The translations under genes were made by a program, and so were the position numbers. 64,000 bases of DNA from contig JAGVVL010000017.1 of NCBI GenBank assembly GCA_018287875.1, forward strand, positions 2,728,001 to 2,792,000, given 5' to 3'. A model generated the notes under the pieces. The model ran no database searches, had not been told where the DNA came from, and saw only the letters and a list, made by a program, of their open reading frames with translations. Positions 55,542-64,000 of this stretch are shown in pieces. The stretch is from Nigrospora sphaerica. Its lineage: Eukaryota > Ascomycota > Sordariomycetes > Amphisphaeriales > Apiosporaceae. Each line of letters begins with the position of its first letter. The stretch's first letter is position 1.

Positions 55542-58500
55542 TTAAGCCTCGGGCTCGGCCTCTTCCTCTGTGTCATCTTCATCGTCGGGAACGAAGATGA
55601 CGAAACCATCCCCATCCCGCTTCATTCCCTCGGTGGGTATCACCTTCAGCACTTTCTGGAAATATTTGTCCCTAACCACCAGATGCGGTTTGATCCACGT
55701 TCCGCGAACAAGTGGGAGGAGTCGATATGTCACCGTCCGTCGAGCCACTGGGAGAACATTTAGCGTTGTCGTCTTCGAGCCACTGAAGGCGAACTCGTCC
55801 GAGGGCTCCATGGTGAGGCCAAAGGTCAGGAAATGAGACGACGGGTTTTCAATGGTAATATCAAGTATGATGACCTGCGGCACATTCCTCGCAGAAGACC
55901 CGGGCATTGCGGGAGTCGTGGGCGCAGACGTCGATGGGGAGGTGACGGTCGAGTACGAGACAGCGCCGAGTACCCGCGGCTCGGAAACGGTTACGTAGAA
56001 AGTGTCCAGGGGAAATCGCGTCGTATTCGGAGTGGTAGCCGCGTCAGACGAGCCTTTCTGGCGCTGCCATTTGATCAAGAATGTGAAATCGGCAGTAGCT
56101 GGTGTCCGCTCGTCAAGCCCGAGTTTCTGTGCCACCAGATCGAAATGGGCTTCTTCCATGGTTCTGGGCGCCATAGTGATGCCTTCGGGTGGTAGAATCT
56201 GGCCCTTGGTGGCAGTGCATGTCACCGAGCCTTGTGTACCCATGACTTCGAGGTCGAGATCAAGCACTTGGAGGTCTTCGGTGGCAAAGGAGCCAAAGCG
56301 GGTGATCAGGCACCATCGTTGGGCCAGTCCTCGGGCGCGAACAGCCACCCCCTCGTCACTTGTCCCTTGGGCACCCTCGTAGTCGAAGAGGCTTGGCCAG
56401 GGATCGTGGTGAAGCCGTGCCGCGAGCTCATAACTCGCCTCAAACGGGTTGACAATGTTGATTTGGAAGGCTACGATCTGGACGATGTTGGTCCCCGGGT
56501 CAGAGACGAGGTGGTACCACGCCTTGACTGTGAGATCGTAGGCTGTCGGCCGGTGTATTGGGTCAACGAGGACCGTGGCCCTCGCCGTTTTTGACATCCC
56601 GATGGTGCCGACCGGGAGACCATCCAGCCGCGCCTCCTCACCAGCGCCTGTGCTCGACTCTTCCGATTCGCCCACCACGCAAGCCTTGAAATTCGGCACT
56701 TCTTGGCCGTAAAGGTGCACGTCGAGCTTTGTGACGGCGTCTGCGTCTTCTTGGTTGTTGATTTCGACGTCTATCTGGATTGGCTCGCCAGCGTAATACT
56801 GCTTCAAGACGTTGATAAACTTGACTTCCATCTTGGGTGGCCGGGGCAAGACTTTGATGGCCTGCGAATTGACCCGAGCTGCTCTCTTCTTGCCCTGGGG
56901 CGTATACCACCGACCGACCAGGGTTGTATCGGGTATGTTCATCGTGTATTTGAGCGTGAATGCCTCCGGGGCCACGGTCACCCGAATCGACGACGCGCTC
57001 GCCTCGCCGGCCTCTCTCAAAGGGATGTTGACCTGGAACACCCGAGACTGGCCCGGAAACAGCGTCAGGTCATCAAAGCCCTGGAGGCATGCAATCGTCT
57101 GATTCTGTGGTTCAGTATCCGGCTCTTCGGTTGCCTGGTTGTCCGCCGCAACTTCGCCGTCCTCCAAGGGGACGTCGGTCACAAGGGGAATCTTGGGACC
57201 AGACGGCACTTTCTCGGAGTTGGGCTTGTGTTTGAGATAAAGAGTGCGCAAGCTCCCTTCGAACGCGACAAGGATCTCCTGGAAGACGATTGGCGGGCTG
57301 CCGGGGAACGCATCCGACGTTATGGCAAGCTGGGCCGGGCACGTCTGACCTGCTCTACCTTCTTCGTGCTTGAACACAAACGAGGATGAGATGCAGGACG
57401 TCACATGCTGGTCGCTCAGCGTAACCTCAGGGGGCTCCTCGGGTTTTGCTTCGTCCAGAGACTTGCTGATATCATAGTGCCATTTTGGGAGCCTCGTAAA
57501 GCCTGCGACTGTAGTTAGCAGACTACCAGGGGGCAACATGTAGCGTTCCGGAGGTTACTCACGCGAATCCAGGAGCTCCCAGTCGATTGCCACTATCAGA
57601 TCAGCTCGCCTGCAATGGACGGCTGCTTTCCGCAGTGTCCAGCTCAAGGTCTCGGTGATGTCCCACCGGCCCTCGGCACGAAATACCATGTTGCGCCAGA
57701 GAGGTGTGAGCATCTCGAGCACCTGTTTCCAGGCCTTCATCTGCTCCAGTTCCTTGGCGCATTCAAGGACAACCTCGGCAGCGAGGCGCACTTGTTTTCT
57801 CCTGTTGAATTCCGCCGTGGCATGGTTCAAATAGCCGAGAATCTGCTGCGTGTGATCGGTCCCCCGGCCCTTGAGAGGCATCTCTTCGTACGGTTCGGGA
57901 CACATGTATGTGTCATACGCAGTGTATGCTTTAGCAAGCGTCTTCGAGACGGTCGAGGGGTCTGGCGCTTGACGGTCATCCTCTGGGATGGCCCATGCCA
58001 GCTTCCTCCTATCAAGGGCATGCCGACTAGCCAAGCGATACCAGTACCCCGGGTGATGCAGCAGCTCCCAAGGCTGCAATCTCTCGGCTGAAAGAGGCTT
58101 CTCGGGTGGGCGGTAAAGTTCCAGCGTGGATGGTTCCAACTCAGGATACTTGGTCTTCTCGATTAACTTCGCCATGACTTCAGCCCATCGAGCCTCCCAC
58201 GCCTGCCAGCCGTAGCTTTGCGTACCTCGCCCGACGCGATCCACCAAGTCGCCTATCATGTATCGATGGTATTGCCATTTCCGCACGGCGGCTGTGCTTT
58301 GCCCCAGCCACAGTAGACATCTTAATATGCGGATGGCAATTATGTCTGCCAGTGAGCGGCCGTCATTGAATCTTGGGCTCCAGCTGGGAACGGTTTCCAG
58401 AACGTCAGCCCCGAGCAGCGTCTCGTAGGCCTGTTCATAGGAGCGCAGGGCAACGTCCATCTCCTGGCGGAACTCGGCAAAAACGGCAGTCTTGAAATCA

Positions 58501-59435
58501 TACCGCACGTGCCATCCCTGGAGCGACAGCGTGTGCGAAGTGCCACTGGTGGGCGGAATCGTGGGTTGCGGTGCGAAGCCTCGCCCCTTCTTTTTACGAG
58601 CATGGCGGCCAAGATCGCGGTAGTATTCACACGACTGCGCGAAGGCGGCTCCCAGTACATGATCGACGGCTGACTCGAGGTCGGCCTCGGGCCGCCGCGT
58701 GGGGATGACGAAAAGCGAGGTTTTGGGATCCAAGCCAGTGCTTCTTCTGATGTTCTCCAACCTTTCCTGGTAGGCCTCCATGGCCCCCGGGGCCTGGTCG
58801 CTGAGAATGACGACGGCCAGGCGGCATTTGTACCCGGACTGATTGAGGGCATTCTTTACCGAGTTGACATCAGTCTTTAAACGATTGTCATGAAGGGTAG
58901 CCAGAGAGGGGTCCGACGTCAGGCTGTAGAAGCACATGCAGGTGCTCGGGATGAGCTCCTGGTGCTTCTCCAACCACCGAGCGTCTATGAGGCCGTCGGG
59001 GTACAAGGTCGAGCCGGGACTGAGCGGGGAGAAAGGCGAGTGAAGAACGGGGGGTGTTGGCAGGGGCTCATGATCGTCGGTGAGTCGAGCACGCCGCGGC
59101 GGAAGAAGAAACTCCTGGCCATCTTGTCAGAGCCTTGCTTCGGGAGCGTGGATGAGGTGCTATCGTACTCTACCAATGGCCTTGACTTTGAAGCGATGCT
59201 TCCTCGAAGCATCATGCGAATTCCAGGGCAGGCTTGTGGCATCTGCCTCCTGGATGTAGCGCAGGATGGACTTGGCCTCGCGGCTGTCGAGCGCAGGGAT
59301 ATCGGAGCGGACCAACAAGCTCCGCTCCTTGAGGTCGGGATCGGTGAGCAGTGGTTTGGTCGATGCACCGCTGAGTCCCGACACAACGAGAAGAGGGACG
59401 TTGTGGTCCAGACTGGCTGGGGGATAATCATCCAT
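55542..59435 (-). CDS. TRAPP complex subunit TRAPPC11 (foie gras / gryzun domains)
   Basis: 1259 aa from exons 59169-59435, 57563-59114 and 55542-57502, all in phase. The protein starts MDDYPPASLDHNVPLLVVSG. The first intron (59115-59168) was placed so that KVKAIGR joins EFLLPPRRAR, as I recall for fungal homologs; an alternative donor 4 nt earlier also works. The conserved N-terminal segment STLYPDGLIDARWLEKHQEL is followed by the foie-gras alpha-solenoid (about 240-600) with CEYYRDLGRHARKKKGRG. The second half holds beta-rich modules and a C-terminal gryzun-type domain, ending in an acidic tail (DDEDDTEEEAEPEA). It acts in ER-to-Golgi and Golgi traffic as part of a TRAPP tether. Family call is strong; the first-intron boundary less so. 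Confidence 0.92.
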
Positions 59436-61065
59436 CGTGTGCGCTTTTCCCCGCGGGCTTTCTCTGTCTCTCGCTTGCGGCTGGGTTTATCTGCCGGTCT
59501 CAAGAGCGCGCGCGCTCTCCCTGCGACTGTCTCTACCGTACGCTTCCTTCGGGGTGCAAAGTCGGTCGGGTCGGTCGGGACGCCGCGCATAGTCGGTCAG
59601 GAACGGCACGGGGACAAAGGCTGGGCGAACACTTTGGAGTACGAATCAGCCTCACTCATACCCGAAGCACGATGGGACAGGGACTTGGGCCCCTTCTCGG
59701 GCAAAGCGGCACGCACACATCAGGCCCTATGCCTCTCGAGGTGCATATGCCAGGGGTCGAGAGAAAATACGGCGTGGTCCGTTCGGTGGGTGGTGAGGGA
59801 ACCTTTTTGATCCATACGCCGGCTGGCGTTTGACGGTATGGACGGATAGTGCGGTAGTACGTGCAGTCGGAGCTGGCCATGATATGTCACCCGAGCTAGT
59901 CAGAGCTTCAGGATCACCTTCTCGTTTCCCCTCCCCACCAGGTCGCAAAGCCGGGGGGGCTTAAAGGCCCTGCCACCGCCACCAGCACAGACTGGAAGTC
60001 AAGACATACAGCACATAACGCATACACCATGTACCACCACCACACGCGTCCGGTTCGGTACGACTACTGGTGAGAAAGATGACCTCACAATCGACAAAGC
60101 AGCCGCTCAAGTAGGAGCCCGACCACACGCGTGGGCTGTGCTGTCTAGCGAAGTACAACATGCATATCGCATCGAGAATATATCAACACTTGCGTAAAAT
60201 ATACAGCCATGCCTATGTACATGTACCTGTATACATGCATACATATGGTCGTACGCCCATGGGAATGCGGCATCCGCTGGTTGACAGACGGATCGGGATT
60301 TGGGTTGGAAGCGTAAAGTGCTCACATCACACGCGCGCGCGCGTACTGGGGACTAAAGATGTATCATTCATTGTCCTTCCCCTGTGGTGGCTGGAGGTCA
60401 GGCCAGGCCAGCTTCTTAGGGGTTCGTCCTCTCTCGGTGCAGTGCATCATTCATGGCCGCAGTCGGCGATTAACTGACCGAATTGTACGTACATCCATCC
60501 CATCTTAGATGCCATAATGTTCCGTACAGTAGCAGGGGCCTGGCTCTAGCTCGCGCAAAGCGGAAGCGCAGTCTTGTACCCATGCCATTACGAAAGGCCC
60601 TTCCCACCCAGACTCTCCCGCCTCGACTCAGTCCTGTCACTCTACTAGTTGTGCGCAGTATTTTGCAGCGGCCAAGGTCCCCTTCTCCCTCTCTTGCATG
60701 GAACCACTCTTGGACGCCGGTTGCCATCCATACTGCCATTTTCGGTCCCAGAATTGACTTCCTTTGTACCGCTACCGACTTGGTCCTCGCCGCGCTACCG
60801 CCGACTTCCTTCCCGTCCTCCGCCCACACACACCCCCATCGTCACCGAGGCAGACTGACCGAAACGAGCTCTACGCGACCGACAGACGAAGACCTCTCAC
60901 GACTCACGCGCGCTACCGTTACCACTATAGCCATAGCAGCGCCGACCCTCGGTGCACCGCAGTTCCCCGGGCACCGTAGCCCCGCGAGCTGCCTTCCGTC
61001 ATTCTCTTCCCCAAGCAACCGCCCTTCGGCAACTTCGTGGGCGCCGACCGCCCTCGCTGCCCACC
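59436..61065. promoter_or_regulatory. Divergent intergenic region TRAPPC11 / RXT2
   Basis: About 1.6 kb between two divergent start codons. A (CG)-alternating tract lies near 60331-60343 and a palindrome-rich ATGTAC/CATAC patch at about 60200-60260. No gene seen; frames at 60483-61181 (+) and 60470-60829 (-) have no features. Confidence 0.5.
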
Positions 61066-62692
61066 ATGGCCTCGCAGCAAGTCCTCTTTGCCGAAACCAT
61101 CATTGCCATGAAGAAGGCTATCAAACGGAAAGCTTACGGTGGGACGGCCTGCGCGCCCTGCTCTCTCACTCACTCTGCTGACAGCTCCCTCCCACAGAAT
61201 CCGATTCGGACCAAGAAGTCGAACACCACGGCAATCGCGGCCAGAAGATGAAGAAACGCGCAAGGTTCACTCGCGAAGGCCAACTGGCGCCCCCCTCGGG
61301 GCCAGAAGTATACAGAGAGGCAAGTCTGGTGTCGCCCACTCCCCCGACGCCTTTGGCCCAGCCGAGCGCGCTAACCATCTCCCATTCAGGTGGTCAACCA
61401 CGTCGGCTACCAGCGAGCCATCATCAGCCGAAACCCTCCTCTCGTTGACGAAGAAGGCTACGAGCCCGAGAGTGACGACGAAGACTATGAAGAGCGCATG
61501 CGCGAGATCATGGATACGGCCATCCAGTTCAATCCGTACGCCAGCGTACGGCTGGAGAGTACGTCCCCTCCCCCATCTTCCGATTTGCATGGCATGCGCT
61601 GACAACCATGGGCTCGCAGGCATCCTGGCGCCTCTCACCGCAGTCACCGACCTGCCCACACACCCGACCCTGTCCCGACCCTACACCTCGAAGACGTTGA
61701 CAGACCTCGCCGCACAAGGCTGCGACATCATGCACAAGGAGAATTCGGCGCTGTGGAAAGTGAAGCACCTGCAGACCAAGCTCACGGGCGACCACATATG
61801 GGTTCCTTGTGAGCTCATGCTCGGTCCCAACGATCTCGACCTCTACCGGAACGACTACCTCCCCAACGCGGTTTCAAACGCCTCAGTCCCCTCGGACGCC
61901 GGGCACCCACTGCTTGAGGGCGGTCCTGGCGAGGCCAGCACCAATGGACAGGCCTCTGTCAACGGCGAGATACCACTTCCTCACTCTGCCGAGTCAGAGA
62001 GGCCTCGGGGGGCTGATACCGATGCCGATACCTCAATGGCTGATGCCGATACTGATCACCATGCGGCGAACGCAAACAAGGAGGCGAATGGTGACGGTCC
62101 GGGTGAGACCAAGCACACAGAGGCCGAGGGTCCGCCACACCGCGGCGCCTCTGATCACCACATGGAGCTGGACGGCGAAAACCCGGATGGTGCGCCCTCT
62201 ACAGACGCTCCCAGGGAGCACGCAACTAACGGCGAGAACCCTACTGCGCCGGCGTACCGGAACCGACTGCCCACTGGACAGGCGACAGGCAGCGCGGCAA
62301 CGTCAACAACGTCGGAGCCGGTGGATGATATGTTTATCCACCCTCTGTTTATAGCACCCCGGTCGGCCCACCCGGACCGTGATATGGGCATCCCAGAAGC
62401 CGAGGCGGATGACTTACGGCGGCTTCTGCAGGTGTGGGTGCAGAAGCAGGAAGAGGTGTGCCGCGGTGCCAAACGGCTATACGAAGGGCTTCTTCGGGCA
62501 GACAGACTCAGGAAGACGGTACAGCAATGGGCCAAGTACGAGGCACACGTCGGGCCGAACCGCGACATGTCGGACGGCGAGGACTGGTACGACAAGGAAG
62601 AATGGGGGCTCGACGAGGATCTCAAGAAGGGACAGGACGAGGAGGAGGAGGACACGACACAGACCACCAAGAAGACTAGGACGCGAAGATGA
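61066..62692 (+). CDS. rxt2: RXT2, Rpd3L histone deacetylase complex subunit
   Basis: 478 aa. Exons 61066-61138, 61198-61319, 61390-61558 and 61620-62692 join in phase. The RXT2 N-terminal domain spans about residues 25-230: ESDSDQEVEHHGNRGQKMKK, RARFTREGQLAPPSGPEVYR, VVNHVGYQRAIISRNPPL, then ILAPLTAVTDLPTHPTLSRP and NSALWKVKHLQTKLTGDHIW. The middle (about 230-390) is Ser/Gly/Glu/Asp-rich and probably disordered, with polymorphic-looking ADTDADTSMADADTD repeats. Helices follow and an acidic, then Lys/Arg end. It should act in the nucleus as a scaffold of the large Rpd3 co-repressor. Intron 2 (61320-61389) is a GC-AG intron, GCAAGT donor, rather than GT-AG. Confidence 0.92.
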
Positions 62693-63559
62693 CGGGCTGC
62701 GTCGGTTGTTCCTCGTCGAACCGATAGGAACTTGTCCCTGGGAACAGATACACAGGCGTTTGGATTGGACATGTCGATTTGGCGACCAAAATACCCGGGA
62801 GAGGCCGATGCGGCCGTCCCAACGAGCATAAATTCCAATGAGCATTATACCTCAGCGTTGGGCGTCAACGTGTTTGTTGGGTCGCGCGAACAGCCCTAAT
62901 GCGTGCATACAGTAACTGCCCTGGCTGATGGAGGGGCGGCGACCGGTCGCGGCTCGAGACGGCGGGTGGCCTTATCGCCATGGCACGCGGTCTGGTCCCA
63001 CGATGTTCCCCTCTCCAGGATGGTATGGACTGGAATATTTGCTGTCGCGAGAGTGGAACAGCTCGGGGCATTCTGAGCCGGGTGCTCTTGAGGCCGGGTG
63101 CTCTTGAGGCCAGCCCGGCTTGGCTAACCGACGGTAACCTTGGTGGACGGGGGGAGTGGGAAACGAGGGGCTGGGAGTACCAACACCCTTGTCAGTACGT
63201 GGCAGTGTACTTTATGTGGTATGCAGTCGCACAAGAACCTAAGTACCCCCTCCTCCTCACATGTCAACGTCACGTCCAGTTACGTCTGGTCAAACCGGCA
63301 CCCGCCGGGCAAAATGACGCTATTGGGGCCTGGGAGCTCTCCCCAGCTTGCAGGGGACGGACAAGCTCCCATTCCACCTAGCGGTTCCGTCTCCCGGCCT
63401 CCGCTCCGGGCCTCGTCACGAACTGCCACCTACCTTTTGTTTCCCAAACGCCCAAGACTGAATCTCCCTCCTTCACTCCGAGTGCCAACATCCGCAGGGC
63501 CAGTCCTCGTGCCATCCAAGCCAGACCATCTTCTCCAGGCTCGTTCTCGCGATCCGACC
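62693..63559. other. Intergenic region with a 16-17-bp tandem duplication
   Basis: The unit 'ccgggtgctcttgagg' occurs twice in tandem near 63078-63110. Otherwise this is promoter DNA for the next gene, pyrimidine-rich near 63390-63480. No gene seen. Confidence 0.5.
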
Positions 63560-64000
63560 ATGGCGCCCTATCAGATTGACCCCACCAAGCTGGTGGACTT
63601 CGACCAGAAGAGTCTCTTCAGTACGTCCCGACCACACAACCTCGGCAGCTGAGCACCTGCCTCTCCTGCGGCCATCATGGCTGCGGATACGCAACAGCGC
63701 CAGTGTTGCTGTGATGCCCAGTCCCAATCGTGAATCCCGCCGAGGCGCGACCTCGCCGGTGCCGAGGACTGCGACTGACAATGTGACTTACCAGTCTCGG
63801 CCTGCGCCATCGCCTTCAACCCGCTGTTCTGGAAGTGAGCTTTGGCCTCCTCCCCTACCCGCGCATGGCGCACACGGCGTCCCGTCGACCGGCTAACCTG
63901 GGGCGCATTGCAGCATCGTGGCTCGCCAAGAGTACCACAACAAGATCCTGACTAAGCTCTTCAGCGGCAACTCACAGGTCGCCTGCTACGCCCTGGCGGC
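63560..64000 (+). CDS. OPI3: Phospholipid methyltransferase OPI3-type, 5' part (cut by the window edge)
   Basis: Exons 63560-63620, 63795-63834 and 63914 to the window end join in phase (62+ residues visible). Introns are 174 and 79 nt. The visible N-terminus reads MAPYQIDPTKLVDFDQKSLF, then a first hydrophobic segment (SACAIAFNPLFWN) and IVARQEYHNKILTKLFSGN, ending in a hydrophobic stretch (VACYALAA). This pattern is that of fungal OPI3/CHO-type phosphatidylethanolamine-derivative N-methyltransferases, which carry out the last methylation steps to phosphatidylcholine in the ER membrane with S-adenosylmethionine. The catalytic SAM motif lies beyond the edge, so the function rests on the N-terminal match. 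Confidence 0.82.

Noticed and set aside
60327..60345. Alternating CG tract as a regulatory Z-DNA element
   Set aside because: Too short to claim a function from sequence alone.

Overview
The window is nuclear DNA of a filamentous ascomycete (Pezizomycotina, most likely Sordariomycetes). Genes lie on both strands, are separated by 0.3-4 kb, and many are interrupted by short introns (45-174 nt) with GTRNGT donors, CTAAC/CTGAC-like branch sites and YAG acceptors. Protein types are typically fungal: LysM effector, killer-toxin-like GH18 chitinase, L-galactonate dehydratase, RXT2, AAA/DUF7025-like ATPase, STAND-like protein. There are no operons. No rRNA, convincing tRNA, CRISPR or intact transposase was seen. 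Exon joins were checked for phase by hand, so multi-exon models are internally consistent but not transcript-verified.

Layout. 1-3.0 kb: no supported gene. 3.0-12.1 kb: a chitin-related secreted cluster made of a four-LysM effector (-), an unrecognised secreted protein (-) and a 1279-residue killer-toxin-like chitinase (+). 12.5-15.9 kb: an unknown 546-aa protein, an AT-rich patch with a MITE-like inverted repeat, and an unknown 143-aa protein. 16.3-23.6 kb: AAA ATPase (-), STAND-like coiled-coil protein with a minisatellite exon (+), small LEA-like protein (-). 24.1-26.4 kb: RecQ helicase (-). 26.4-30.5 kb: gene-poor, with a possible decayed coding remnant. 30.5-36.7 kb: F-box protein (+), a flavoprotein/F-box-like/ankyrin-like fusion (+), L-galactonate dehydratase (-). 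38.3-44.5 kb: small membrane protein (-), disordered unknown (+), Nse2/Mms21 SUMO ligase (+). 47-49.5 kb: GH29 alpha-L-fucosidase (-). 52-55 kb: a RING-H2 membrane protein (+) facing an amino-acid transporter (-). 55.5-59.4 kb: TRAPPC11 (-). 61-62.7 kb: RXT2 (+). 63.6 kb to the edge: start of OPI3-type phospholipid methyltransferase (+).

Functional reading. Housekeeping genes (RecQ, Nse2, RXT2, TRAPPC11, OPI3) are interleaved with accessory genes. The most coherent accessory unit is the LysM / unknown secreted protein / KT-chitinase trio, which suggests action on chitin walls, whether fungal antagonism, self-protection or host-signal masking. The most unusual single proteins are the HAL3/PPCDC-like fusion, whose signature Asn is replaced by Ser, and the STAND-like protein, which has a degenerate P-loop and a 21-bp tandem-repeat coil.
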